Source: Nocardioides salarius
Lineage (GTDB): Bacteria; Actinomycetota; Actinomycetes; Propionibacteriales; Nocardioidaceae
Direction of reading: 5' to 3'
Length of the DNA: 64,000 nucleotides
Assembly: GCF_016907435.1 (NCBI RefSeq)
Contig: NZ_JAFBBZ010000001.1
Coordinates: 4,154,001 to 4,218,000, forward strand
Part shown: in pieces, positions 1-8,112 of the stretch
Layout: every line of letters starts with the position of its first letter
Numbering within the stretch: the first letter of the stretch is position 1
Made by a program: the position numbers and the translations under genes
Notes under the pieces: model-generated
The model's input: the letters and a program-made list of their open reading frames with translations, nothing else
Databases searched by the model: none
What the model was told of the DNA's origin: nothing

Positions 1-2
1 GG

Positions 3-137
3 CGGCCCGTGGTGTTCCTGGCCGACCACCCGCCCACCGGCGGCTACCCCGTGGTGGCCGTGGTCGACCCGGGGGACCTGTGGCAGTGCGCGCAGCTGCG
101 ACCGGGGGACCCGGTGCGCTTCACGCGGGCCCGCTGA
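3..137 (+). CDS. pxpC: 5-oxoprolinase subunit C / biotin-dependent carboxyltransferase, C-terminal end (partial)
   Basis: Only the last 44 residues are in the window; the 5' part lies upstream. The reading frame opens at base 3 and ends with TGA at 135-137. The fragment carries the motif LADHPPTGGYPVVAVV followed by QLRPGDPVRF, which I recognise as the C-terminal signature of the PxpC/KipA (urea amidolyase-like) carboxyltransferase family. In that family PxpC works with PxpA and PxpB to cleave 5-oxoproline to glutamate using ATP; the other subunits would lie further upstream. The gene runs convergently into dinB and overlaps its 3' end by 17 bp. The call rests on a short fragment. Confidence 0.75.
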   Translation, partial: RPVVFLADHPPTGGYPVVAVVDPGDLWQCAQLRPGDPVRFTRAR

Positions 138-1485
138 CGGGCTCGTCCTCGTCGGGCTCCGTGGGCGACCACGGTGTCAGGGCGGGGTCGTCGTCGGGGA
201 AGGAGCGCACCGGCCCGGCCGGCGTCTCGCGGGTCTCGAAGCGCACGGTCACCACCCCGCGCCCGGCTCCCCACACCCAGCCGCGACCGAGCTCGGCGTG
301 CTCGACGTCCATCCCGGGCGCCCAGGCCCCGAGGTGCCGGGCGCGCGGCGGCTCGGGCAGCTCCTCGTCCTCGGTCTCGTCGTCGGCGTCGTCGGCGAAG
401 AGGTCCTCCTGCACCCAGTCGGCCAGCCCCGAGACGCCCACGCCGAGCAGCCGGACCCCGGCGCGGACCTGGGGCCCGGTGTCGGGGCCGGCCACCAGCT
501 CGGCCAGCAGGGCACGGGCGCTGCGCGCGACCGTCGGGCCGTGGTCGGTGGGGGAGGCCAGCGTCGTCGAGCGGCTCAGCGTGGTGAAGTCGTGGAAGCG
601 CACCTTGATGCTCACCGTGCGCCCCGACAGCCCGGCCGCCCGCAACCGGGTCGCGACCTCGCCGGCCTGGCGCGCCAGCAGCCCCTCGATCAGACGCAGG
701 TCGGACAGGTCGGTGTCGTAGGTGCCCTCGACGCTGACCGACTTGGCCTCCCGCTCGGCCACCACGGCCCGGTCGTCGCGCCCGCGCGCCATCTGGTGCA
801 GCCCGCCGCCGTGGGCCCGGCCCAGCAGGCGCACCAGCTCGTCGAGCCCGGCGGCCTCGAGGTCGGCCACCGTCACGATCCCGGCGCGGCGCAGCCGCTC
901 GGCCGTCGCCGGGCCGACCCCGGGGATGATCGTGGCCCGCATCGGGCGCAGCAGCTCCTGCTCGGTGCCGGGTGCGACCACGACCAGCCCGTCGGGCTTG
1001 TCGAGGTCGCTGGCGATCTTGGCCACCAGCTTGCTGGTCGCCAGGCCCACCGACGCGGTGAGCCCGTCGGTCGCCTCGTGCACCCGCCGGCGCAGGTCCT
1101 GGGCGAAGTCGGTGACCGTCGCCACCTCGAGGTCGGGCAGGTCGGCGCGCTCGAGGTCGACGAAGGCCTCGTCGAGCGAGAGCGGCTCGACCAGGGGAGA
1201 GACCTCGCGCAGCAGGCCCATCACCACCCGGCTGGCCTCGCGGTAGGCGTGGAAGCGGCCCGACAGGAACGCCGCGTGCGGGCAGCGCGAGCGGGCCTCG
1301 CGGGTCGACATCGCCGAGCGGACCCCGTGCACCCGCGCCTCGTACGACGCCGTGGCGACCACCCCGCGCCCGCCGACCCCGCCGACGACCACGGGCTTGC
1401 CGCGCAGCGAGGGCTTGTCCCGCTGCTCGACCGCGGCGAAGAAGGCGTCGAGGTCCAGGTGGAGGACCGAGGCCTGGGAGCGCAC
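121..1485 (-). CDS. dinB: DNA polymerase IV (Y-family translesion polymerase)
   Basis: Encodes 454 residues. The N-terminus has the Y-family palm motif LDLDAFFAAVEQ with metal-binding Asp11, and a second catalytic motif SLDEAF at residues 103-108 (Asp105/Glu106). Helix-hairpin-helix thumb sequences follow near residues 185-210 (IIPGVGPATAERLRRAGI), then a little-finger domain around 240-350. Pol IV bypasses damaged bases and works alone, without proofreading. The acidic tail after about residue 360 is longer than in E. coli DinB and contains an acidic stretch (LFADDADDETEDEE) of the kind found near clamp-binding tails; no canonical clamp motif is certain. The GTG start is chosen because TAGCGT lies 6 nt upstream, indicating a leaderless transcript. 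Confidence 0.95.
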   Translation of the reverse strand: MRSQASVLHLDLDAFFAAVEQRDKPSLRGKPVVVGGVGGRGVVATASYEARVHGVRSAMSTREARSRCPHAAFLSGRFHAYREASRVVMGLLREVSPLVEPLSLDEAFVDLERADLPDLEVATVTDFAQDLRRRVHEATDGLTASVGLATSKLVAKIASDLDKPDGLVVVAPGTEQELLRPMRATIIPGVGPATAERLRRAGIVTVADLEAAGLDELVRLLGRAHGGGLHQMARGRDDRAVVAEREAKSVSVEGTYDTDLSDLRLIEGLLARQAGEVATRLRAAGLSGRTVSIKVRFHDFTTLSRSTTLASPTDHGPTVARSARALLAELVAGPDTGPQVRAGVRLLGVGVSGLADWVQEDLFADDADDETEDEELPEPPRARHLGAWAPGMDVEHAELGRGWVWGAGRGVVTVRFETRETPAGPVRSFPDDDPALTPWSPTEPDEDEPVSGPA

Positions 1486-1491
1486 CCCGGC

Positions 1492-1497
1492 ACGCTA
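1492..1497 (-). promoter_or_regulatory. -10 hexamer for leaderless dinB
   Basis: TAGCGT on the minus strand, 6 nt before the GTG start at 1485, with no Shine-Dalgarno between. The placement puts transcription start at or within 1-2 nt of the start codon. Confidence 0.55.
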
Positions 1498-1603
1498 CCC
1501 GCGCCGCGCCACCGGCCGTGCACAGGCGGGGCCCCGGCGCGGCTCCTCCCCAGCCGTGGCGCGGGGCCCGACCGTGACCCGGAGGCGGGGGCAGCCTCGG
1601 GCC

Positions 1604-2554
1604 ATGACGTTCCCAGAGATGCCTTCCCCGTCAGCCCCTCCGCACGGCTTCGTGGCCCGTGACCCCGCCGACGTCCTGGCCGTGGTGCCGGTGCTGCTCG
1701 GCTTCGAGCCCGAGGACTGCGTGGTGATGCTGACGTTCGGCGCCGAGCACCAGTTCCACGCGCGGCTCGACCTCCCCCCGGCCGACGCGAGCGACGCCCG
1801 GGTCGCCGAGCTCGCGGGGCTGCTGGTCGAGCCGGCGGTGCGTCACCACGTCTCCGGGGTGCTGCTGGTCGTCTACTCCGACGAGGCCGAGCGGGCGCGG
1901 CGCAGCGCCCGCTGCCTCGTCGACGCGTTCAGCGCCGCGGGGATCACGGTGCTGCGCGCGATCCGCGCCGACGGGGAGCGGCACTGGCCGGCGACCGGTC
2001 CCGGCGAGGGCACGGCGTACGACGTCAGCGCCCACCCGGTGCGGGTCCAGGCCGTGCTCGACGGCCACGTGACCCGCCGCTCGCGGGCCGACCTCGCCGC
2101 GACCCTCGACCCCGACGGGCGCGGACGCGCCGACGTGGCCCGGGCGCTGGACCACCGGCCAGCCCTGACCGCCGACGAGGTCTCCACGCTGCTGCTCTCC
2201 TGCCTGGCCACCGGCAGCGTCCCCGGCCCCCACGAGGTGGCCGGGCTGGTGCGCGCGGTGGCCGACCCGGTCGTGCGCGACGTCGCGTGGCTGATGATGA
2301 CCAGGCAGGACGCCGACCGGCACGTGGTGCTCTGGTCCGACGTGGTGCGACGCACCCCCGACGAGTGGCTGCCCGGGGCGGCGGCGGTGCTCGGCTTCGC
2401 GGCCTGGCTCTCCGGCAGCGGGGCCCTGGCCTGGTGCGCCCTCGACCGGTGCCTGTCCGTCGACCCCGACCACATCCTGGGCGGCTACGTGGCCCAGCTC
2501 CTCGAGCGCGCGGTGCCGCCGCACGCGTGGGCCGGCGCCGGGCGGCCCGCCTGA
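1604..2554 (+). CDS. DUF4192 domain-containing protein
   Basis: Encodes 316 residues. The N-terminal segment (about residues 18-43, with DPADVLAVVPVLLGFEPEDC) is the hallmark of the actinobacterial DUF4192 family, whose biochemical role is not established as far as I know. No signal peptide or membrane segment is seen, so it is probably cytosolic. The ATG at 1604 is preferred over upstream in-frame starts because the conserved family sequence begins just after it and a GGAGG lies about 18 nt upstream, a rather long spacing. It is divergent from dinB and precedes the glutamate-cysteine ligase-like gene by 41 bp. Confidence 0.88.
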   Translation: MTFPEMPSPSAPPHGFVARDPADVLAVVPVLLGFEPEDCVVMLTFGAEHQFHARLDLPPADASDARVAELAGLLVEPAVRHHVSGVLLVVYSDEAERARRSARCLVDAFSAAGITVLRAIRADGERHWPATGPGEGTAYDVSAHPVRVQAVLDGHVTRRSRADLAATLDPDGRGRADVARALDHRPALTADEVSTLLLSCLATGSVPGPHEVAGLVRAVADPVVRDVAWLMMTRQDADRHVVLWSDVVRRTPDEWLPGAAAVLGFAAWLSGSGALAWCALDRCLSVDPDHILGGYVAQLLERAVPPHAWAGAGRPA

Positions 2555-2583
2555 GGGGGGTCCCTCCGGGGCGCGGGTGGGCC

Positions 2584-2589
2584 TAGGGT
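2584..2589 (+). promoter_or_regulatory. -10 hexamer for leaderless glutamate-cysteine ligase-like gene
   Basis: TAGGGT followed by 6 nt and the ATG at 2596; no Shine-Dalgarno in between. Confidence 0.55.
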
Positions 2590-2595
2590 CGGGGC

Positions 2596-4059
2596 ATGGG
2601 TGAAGAGGTCGAGGCTCAGGAGTTCAGCCGCGCGGACCGCACGCGGCACCGCGCCAAGGTGCGGCGCTGCCTCGACGTGTTCGCGCGCATGCTGCGCGAG
2701 GCGGCCTTCGACACCGACGACCCGATGACCGGTCTCGAGGTCGAGCTCAACCTCATCGACGAGCGCGGCGACCCGGCGCTGAAGAACGCCGACGTGCTCG
2801 AGCGGATCGCCGACCCCGACTTCCAGACCGAGCTCGGCCAGTACAACATCGAGATCAACGTGCCGCCGGCCCGGCTGCGCGAGGGCGGGCTGACCCAGTT
2901 CGAGGACGAGCTGCGGCGCGACCTCGACGACGCCGAGGCCAAGGCCTCCGAGGTCGGCGCCCACCTGCTGATGATCGGCATCCTGCCCACGCTGGCCGAC
3001 GGGCACATGACCCGGCAGACGCTCAGCGCCAACCCCCGCTACGCCCTGCTCAGCGACCAGATCCTCGACGCGCGCGGCGAGGACATCGCGATCTCGATCT
3101 CGGGTGCCGAGACCCTCGAGACCACCGCCGACTCGATCGTGCCCGAGGCCGCCTGCACCAGCACCCAGTTCCACGTGCAGACCTCGCCCGACCAGTTCGC
3201 GGCCTACTGGAACGCCTCGCAGGCGATCGCCGCCCCCCAGCTGGCGGTGGCCGCCAACTCGCCGTACCTGCTGGGGCGCGAGCTGTGGCGCGAGACGCGG
3301 ATCCCGCTCTTCGAGCAGGCCACCGAGACCCGCAGCGAGGAGCTGAAGGCCCAGGGCGTCCGGCCGCGGGTGTGGTTCGGGGAGCGCTGGATCACCTCGG
3401 TCTTCGACCTGTTCGAGGAGAACGTGCGCTACTTCCCGGCCCTGCTGCCGGTCACCGAGGACGAGGACCCGCTCGAGGTGCTGGAGTCGGGCGGCACCCC
3501 GGCCCTCGCCGAGCTGCGGCTGCACAACGGCACCGTCTACCGGTGGAACCGGCCGGTCTACGACGTGGTCGACGACGTGCCGCACCTACGGGTCGAGAAC
3601 CGGCTGCTGGCCGCCGGTCCGACGGTGGTCGACACGGTCGCCAACGCCGCCTTCTACTACGGGCTGGTGCGGGCCCTGGTCGACTCGCCGCGCCCGCTGT
3701 GGTCGCAGATGTCTTTCAGCGCCGCGGAGGAGAACCTGCACGTCGCCGCGCAGCAGGGCATCGACGCGCAGATCTACTGGCCCGGGGTCGGCCAGGTGCC
3801 GGCCACGGAGCTGGTGCTGCGCCGCCTGCTGCCGATGGCGCACGAGGGGCTGGAGTCGTGGGGCGTCGAGGCCGACGTGCGCGACCGGCTGCTCGGGATC
3901 ATCGAGCAGCGCTGCCTCACCGGCGTCAACGGAGCCGAGTGGTTCGTGGAGCGGATGCGGCGCCGCCGCGGCGAGGACCGCTACGACGCCCTGCGGGCCA
4001 CGGTGCTGGAGTACCGCGAGCGGATGCACACCAACGAGCCCGTGCACACCTGGGACTAG
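2596..4059 (+). CDS. Glutamate-cysteine ligase family protein (GCS2-like)
   Basis: Encodes 487 residues. The region TGLEVELNLIDERGDP (about residues 49-64) and QYNIEINVPP (about 79-88) match the glutamate-binding and metal-binding strands of the GCS2 carboxylate-amine ligase fold. It is longer than the ~370-residue YbdK type and resembles the ~480-500 residue actinobacterial subgroup. The known family reaction is ATP-dependent ligation of glutamate to cysteine; in actinobacteria, which use mycothiol, the true substrate may be different, so the reaction is inference. The TAG stop is shared with the convergent downstream gene through a CTAG at 4056-4059. Confidence 0.85.
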   Translation: MGEEVEAQEFSRADRTRHRAKVRRCLDVFARMLREAAFDTDDPMTGLEVELNLIDERGDPALKNADVLERIADPDFQTELGQYNIEINVPPARLREGGLTQFEDELRRDLDDAEAKASEVGAHLLMIGILPTLADGHMTRQTLSANPRYALLSDQILDARGEDIAISISGAETLETTADSIVPEAACTSTQFHVQTSPDQFAAYWNASQAIAAPQLAVAANSPYLLGRELWRETRIPLFEQATETRSEELKAQGVRPRVWFGERWITSVFDLFEENVRYFPALLPVTEDEDPLEVLESGGTPALAELRLHNGTVYRWNRPVYDVVDDVPHLRVENRLLAAGPTVVDTVANAAFYYGLVRALVDSPRPLWSQMSFSAAEENLHVAAQQGIDAQIYWPGVGQVPATELVLRRLLPMAHEGLESWGVEADVRDRLLGIIEQRCLTGVNGAEWFVERMRRRRGEDRYDALRATVLEYRERMHTNEPVHTWD

Positions 4060-4496
4060 CCCGAGCGTGCGCGCAGCCGCTTCCAGCTGCGCGAGAGGCC
4101 CGACCTCGGGTCGCGCCACCCGTGCCGCCCGACCAGCACCAGCTCGACCGGGCGGTCCAGCTCGCCCGCGGCCGCGCGGGTGGCTGCCAACCAGCAGGCG
4201 TCGTCGTCCTGGGTCTCGAGGTCGCCGGGTCGGGTGATCCAGACCAGCGGCTCCGGGTGGTCGACCCGCGACAGCAGGGCCAGCAGCACGTCGGTGCGCA
4301 CCCCGAGGTCGTCGGGGTCGCCGGCGGCGCAGGCGAAGACCACCTCGCCGCCACCCGGACGACCCACGTGCACGACGGTGGGGTGGCGGCGGCGCCGCTC
4401 TGCCTCGACGTGGCCGAGCACCGCCAGGCGCAGGGTGCGTTCGAGGGGGCGCGGCAGCGGCTCGTGCAGGCCCTCGCTGTCGGGTGGTGGGTGCAC
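4056..4496 (-). CDS. Hypothetical protein, 146 aa
   Basis: I do not recognise the family. The product is small, charged and soluble, with a tract rich in Arg near residues 33-38 and no Cys cluster or membrane segment. Codon use is like that of the neighbouring genes, with strong third-position G/C, which supports it being real. It overlaps the convergent upstream gene by four bases at CTAG and is divergent from the universal stress protein gene. Its start at 4496 is the first ATG; I see no strong Shine-Dalgarno. Confidence 0.6.
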   Translation of the reverse strand: MHPPPDSEGLHEPLPRPLERTLRLAVLGHVEAERRRRHPTVVHVGRPGGGEVVFACAAGDPDDLGVRTDVLLALLSRVDHPEPLVWITRPGDLETQDDDACWLAATRAAAGELDRPVELVLVGRHGWRDPRSGLSRSWKRLRARSG

Positions 4497-4626
4497 CCGC
4501 CCAGCCTGCCCGTCCTGGCCGTGGCCCGCAGTGCTCCTCCACAGCCGTCCGGGGTGAGCCGCGATCGGTTAGCGTGCCCAGAGCACGGTCGACGCGACCG
4601 AGCGCAAGCGAGCCGAGGAGGAAACG

Positions 4627-5025
4627 ATGGGCACCGTCGTGGTCGGGTACGTCAACAAGCCGGAGGGGCGCGCCGCGCTGGCGCGGGGGATCGAGGAGTC
4701 GAAGCTGCGCGGGCTGCGGCTGGTCGTGGTCTCCTCGCACCGCGGTGGCCAGGAGTACGACACCCAGGCCGCGGGCAAGGCCCAGGTCGAGCTCGACGAG
4801 GTGCGCGCCGAGCTCGAGGGCACCGGAGTCGACTTCGAGCTGCGCCAGCTGGTGCGCGGCTTCGAGCCCGCCGAGGACCTGATCGGGCTGGCCGCCGACA
4901 GCGATGCTGAGCTGCTGGTCATCGGGCTGCGCCGCCGCTCGCCGGTCGGCAAGCTGATCCTGGGCTCCAACGCGCAGCGCATCCTGCTGGACGCCTCCTG
5001 CCCGGTGCTGGCTGTCAAGGCCTGA
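4627..5025 (+). CDS. Universal stress protein (UspA family)
   Basis: Encodes 132 residues forming one USP domain: the N-terminal strand GTVVVGYVNKPEGRAAL, and near the C-terminus the ATP-binding-type signature ELLVIGLRRRSPVGKLILGSNAQRILLDAS with SCPVLAVKA. The G-x2-G-x9-G(S/T) pattern is partly met (residues ~104-119), so nucleotide binding is plausible. USPs are cytosolic stress-tolerance proteins of varied function. A strong Shine-Dalgarno (GAGGAGGAAA) precedes the ATG. A TAGCGT -10-like element lies near 4569, so this gene, unlike many neighbours, has a proper leader of roughly 50 nt. Confidence 0.92.
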   Translation: MGTVVVGYVNKPEGRAALARGIEESKLRGLRLVVVSSHRGGQEYDTQAAGKAQVELDEVRAELEGTGVDFELRQLVRGFEPAEDLIGLAADSDAELLVIGLRRRSPVGKLILGSNAQRILLDASCPVLAVKA

Positions 5026-5081
5026 TCGACGATCGCGGACACCTGCGCGGTGGGTGTGCGGCGCGGTGGTAGAACGTCCGC

Positions 5082-5576
5082 ATGACCACCACCGCACTCG
5101 GAGGCACCCCCGTCACGCTCGTGGGTGACCTCCCCGCCACCGGCAGCCCCGCTCCCGACTTCCGCCTCGTCGGCACCGACCTGACCACCGAGGTCACGCG
5201 CCCCACCGACCAGCGCACCGTGCTCAACATCTTCCCCAGCGTCGACACCGGCGTCTGCGCCGCCAGCGTGCGCGCGTTCAACGAGCTGGCCGCCGGACTG
5301 GCCGACACCCAGGTCATCTGCGTCTCGGAGGACCTGCCGTTCGCCCAGGCCCGCTTCTGCGGCGCCGAGGGCATCGAGTCGGTCGTGGCGGCCTCGGCCT
5401 TCCGCTCCACCTTCGGCCAGGACTTCGGCGTCACCCTCGTCGACGGCAAGTTCGAGGGCCTGCTGGCCCGCTCGGTCGTCGTCATCGACCGCGACGGCAC
5501 CGTGCTGCACACCGAGCTGGTCCCCGAGATCGCCCAGGAGCCCGACTACGACGCGGTGGCCGCCGCACTGGCCTGA
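5082..5576 (+). CDS. tpx: Thiol peroxidase (atypical 2-Cys peroxiredoxin)
   Basis: Encodes 164 residues. The peroxidatic site FPSVDTGVC places Cys59 in the Tpx-type T-x2-C motif, and Cys93 (QARFCGAEG) is at the expected resolving position; Cys80 is the third conserved Tpx cysteine. Tpx reduces hydrogen peroxide and lipid hydroperoxides using thioredoxin and acts in the cytoplasm. Length equals the family norm. The ATG sits 6 nt after a TAGAAC hexamer, a weaker fit to the leaderless pattern seen elsewhere here. It is followed by a strong hairpin terminator shared with the convergent transporter gene. Confidence 0.95.
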   Translation: MTTTALGGTPVTLVGDLPATGSPAPDFRLVGTDLTTEVTRPTDQRTVLNIFPSVDTGVCAASVRAFNELAAGLADTQVICVSEDLPFAQARFCGAEGIESVVAASAFRSTFGQDFGVTLVDGKFEGLLARSVVVIDRDGTVLHTELVPEIAQEPDYDAVAAALA

Positions 5577-5594
5577 CCCGCCACCCCACGACGT

Positions 5595-5633
5595 ACGACG
5601 CCCGCTCCCGCACGCTGCGGGGGCGGGCGTCGT
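5595..5633. terminator. Bidirectional hairpin terminator between tpx and the AI-2E family gene
   Basis: Inverted repeat with arms at 5595-5612 and 5616-5633 (18 bp, one mismatch) and a 3-nt loop. It lies between convergent stops at 5576 and 5650. There is no T-tract, as is common in actinobacteria. Confidence 0.75.
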
Positions 5634-5649
5634 GCTGCGCCGGGCGCCG

Positions 5650-6837
5650 TCAGACCCGGTCCTGCTCGTCGGTCGCCGAGGCGTCCTGCTCGTCGTCCTC
5701 GGGGTCGACCTCGGCGACGGGGTGGTCGGGCTGCTCCTTGGTCGGCTCGCCGGTGCGCTCGCGCACCTGGTCGTCGAGGTAGCGCACCACCACGGCGAGC
5801 ACGGCCACCGCGGGCACGCCCAGGAAGGCCCCGGCCACGCCGTAGAGGGTCGAGCCCAGCACGATCGTGAGGAGCACGACCCCGGCGTGCAGGCGCAGGC
5901 TGCGGCCCTGCAGCCACGGCAGCAGGACGTTGCCCTCGAGCTGCTGGACGCCCAGCACGATGGCCAGCACGATCAGCGCGGAGACCCAGCCGTTGGCCAC
6001 GAGCGCCACCAGCACGGCGAGCGCCCCGACGGTGACGGCACCCACGATGGGGGCGAAGGCGGCGATGAAGGTGATCACCGCCAGTGGCACCGCCAGCGGC
6101 ACGCCCACGACGAGCAGGCCGATGCCGATGAGGACGGCGTCGATGAGACCCACGAGGGCCTGGGTGCGCACGAAGCCGCCCAGGGTCGCCCAGGCCCGCG
6201 AACCGACCTCCACGAGGTGCGGCCCGGCGCGCTCACCGGTGAGCTGGTGCAGCCAGGGCAGGAACCGGCGGCCGTCCTTGATGAAGAAGAACGACAGGAC
6301 GAGCGTCAGGACGAAGGTGATCAGCGCCGAGGTCACCGCGCCGACACCGACCAGGACTCCCGAGGCGATGCTGCTGGCACTGGACTGCAGACGGTCCTGC
6401 GCGGCCTCGACGAAGGTCTCGACCTGGGTCTGGGTGATCTGCAGCGAGCTGTCGGCGACCAGCCGCTCCACCTCGGCGAGCCCGAGCGAGGCGGAGTCGG
6501 CCAGCTCGACGGCCTGCTCGCCGACGGAGGGTGCGATCGTCACGCCCAGGGCGGTGACCAGGCCCAGCCCGACGAGGATGACCGTCAGCGCCGCGGCGGC
6601 CGCCGGCAGCCGCCACCGGCGCTCGAGCCACCGGGCCGGCGGCTGCAGCACGGTCGTCAGGATCAGGGCCAGCACGACGGGCAGCACGATCGACCAGCCC
6701 TTGCCGACCAGCCAGCCCAGGGCGACCGCGCCGAGCGCGACGAGGAGCCAGCGCACGGTCCAGCGGGCCAGCCAGTCGATGCCGCGGCCCACGACCTCCT
6801 CGCGGGACGGGGTGCTGGAGGAGAGTTGGGGGTGCAT
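5650..6837 (-). CDS. AI-2E family transporter (TqsA/PerM-like membrane protein)
   Basis: Encodes 395 residues with about eight hydrophobic segments: a closely spaced set near residues 30-110, a soluble helical stretch around 120-175, then further membrane segments to about residue 340. The pattern and the sequence SFFFIKDGRRFLPWL are typical of the AI-2E transporter superfamily. Substrate is unknown; the name derives from TqsA and does not imply quorum sensing here. The tail after 345 is highly acidic and cytosolic-looking. The TAG stop of the upstream MFS gene forms the first three bases of this gene's apparent -10 (TAGTCT). Confidence 0.88.
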   Translation of the reverse strand: MHPQLSSSTPSREEVVGRGIDWLARWTVRWLLVALGAVALGWLVGKGWSIVLPVVLALILTTVLQPPARWLERRWRLPAAAAALTVILVGLGLVTALGVTIAPSVGEQAVELADSASLGLAEVERLVADSSLQITQTQVETFVEAAQDRLQSSASSIASGVLVGVGAVTSALITFVLTLVLSFFFIKDGRRFLPWLHQLTGERAGPHLVEVGSRAWATLGGFVRTQALVGLIDAVLIGIGLLVVGVPLAVPLAVITFIAAFAPIVGAVTVGALAVLVALVANGWVSALIVLAIVLGVQQLEGNVLLPWLQGRSLRLHAGVVLLTIVLGSTLYGVAGAFLGVPAVAVLAVVVRYLDDQVRERTGEPTKEQPDHPVAEVDPEDDEQDASATDEQDRV

Positions 6838-6843
6838 GCCAGC

Positions 6844-6849
6844 AGACTA
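6844..6849 (-). promoter_or_regulatory. -10 hexamer overlapping the stop codon of the upstream MFS gene
   Basis: TAGTCT on the minus strand, 6 nt before the ATG at 6837. Its first three bases are the TAG stop of the MFS gene ending at 6847. Confidence 0.5.
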
Positions 6850-8022
6850 GGTCGTGCGGGCCCGTGTCCTCCGCACGGCCGCTCCCACGGGCAGGCCGGC
6901 GGCGAGTGCCACCGCGCTGACCACGGCCACGGCGCCGGAGGAGACCAGCACCGTGCCCAGCCCGGCGCTGGGCACCAGCGAGCCGGTGACCGCGGGCGTC
7001 ACGATCGAGGTCACCGCCCCCACGACGAGGGCGACGGTGAAGGCGGTGCCGGGGCGCTCGGGCTCGACGTGCGCGGTCCAGATGGCCAGCACCGACGACC
7101 CGACCATGAATCCGGCGCCGAGCACCACGGCGGAGCCGAGCACCAGCGGCGCACCGGAGGCCAGCCCCAAGCCGCCCAGGGCGAGACCGACCACCCCGAG
7201 GCTGGCGGCTCCCACACCGGCGGGGCCCAGGGCGGCGGTCATCCGCCCGGTCCAGAAGGCCACCAGCCCCCCGAGCCCGATCAGGGCGAAGACCAGCGCC
7301 GGCGCCCAGTCGGCCAGTCCGGCCTCCTCGGCCGCGTCGCTGGCGTAGGTGAAGTAGACGGTGATCGCCACGAAGTACGTCACGGTGTACAGGAGCGGGA
7401 CCAGCAGCCGTCCCAGCAGCCGTCCCAGGTGCAGTCGCTGGCCGCCCTCCTGCCGCTCGGGCGGGGGCAGCGCGGGGACCAGACGCAGGTTGAGGGTGGC
7501 GGCGACCGCGGCGGCCACGGCGATGCCTGCCCAGGTCAGCCGCCACGAGACGAGGGGCGCCAGGAGGCCCAGCGCTCCCAGCCCCACGAGGCCGACCCCG
7601 GTGCCGGTGGTGACCACGGCCAGCAGCGTGGGCCGGTGCCGAGGGTCGGCCACGGCGCGGAGCACGTCGGAGTACGGCGCCCACACCCAGCCCGCCGCAC
7701 TGCCCGCCAGCACGGCTCCGGTGGCCAGCACCGCCGCGTTCGGCGAGAGCGCCACCATGGCGCAGCCCAGTGCGCCGCAGACCCCTCCGACGGACGTGGG
7801 GGCGCGAGGCCCGCGCCGGGCCACGAGCACGGGGACCCCGAGCAGGCCGATCAGGTAGCCGACGAAGGTGGCGCTGGCCACCAGCCCCGAGAGCTGCTCC
7901 GACAGGTCGAACTCGGCCTGCATGTCGGGCAGCGTGAGGCCGTAGGCGTAGCGGGCCATGCCGAACGCCACCCCGACCACTGCTGCGCCTCCGGCCGCGG
8001 CGCGGATCTCTTGCTTCTCCAT
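6847..8022 (-). CDS. MFS transporter (12-TM, YbfB/CynX-like)
   Basis: Encodes 391 residues with about twelve hydrophobic segments and an N-terminal half typical of major facilitator permeases (FGMARYAYGLTLPDMQAEF in TM1, FVGYLIGLLGVPVLVARRGPR across the TM2-3 loop). It resembles YbfB/YjiJ-type MFS proteins; no substrate can be read from the sequence. The gene is followed after only 9 bp by the AI-2E family gene, in the same direction, so the two probably form a transcription unit. The ATG at 8022 follows a TAGCCC hexamer by 6 nt, a weak leaderless-type match. Confidence 0.85.
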   Translation of the reverse strand: MEKQEIRAAAGGAAVVGVAFGMARYAYGLTLPDMQAEFDLSEQLSGLVASATFVGYLIGLLGVPVLVARRGPRAPTSVGGVCGALGCAMVALSPNAAVLATGAVLAGSAAGWVWAPYSDVLRAVADPRHRPTLLAVVTTGTGVGLVGLGALGLLAPLVSWRLTWAGIAVAAAVAATLNLRLVPALPPPERQEGGQRLHLGRLLGRLLVPLLYTVTYFVAITVYFTYASDAAEEAGLADWAPALVFALIGLGGLVAFWTGRMTAALGPAGVGAASLGVVGLALGGLGLASGAPLVLGSAVVLGAGFMVGSSVLAIWTAHVEPERPGTAFTVALVVGAVTSIVTPAVTGSLVPSAGLGTVLVSSGAVAVVSAVALAAGLPVGAAVRRTRARTT

Positions 8023-8112
8023 GCCGCTGGGCTACCCGTCCACCGCCCCGGTCACACACGCACCCGGGTGAGGAGCAGCTGCTGGTACGCCGCCGCGGCG
8101 CCCAGCACGTCC

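Noticed and set aside
298-1662. Plus-strand 454-codon frame opposite dinB
   Set aside because: Antisense shadow of a well-defined Y-family polymerase.
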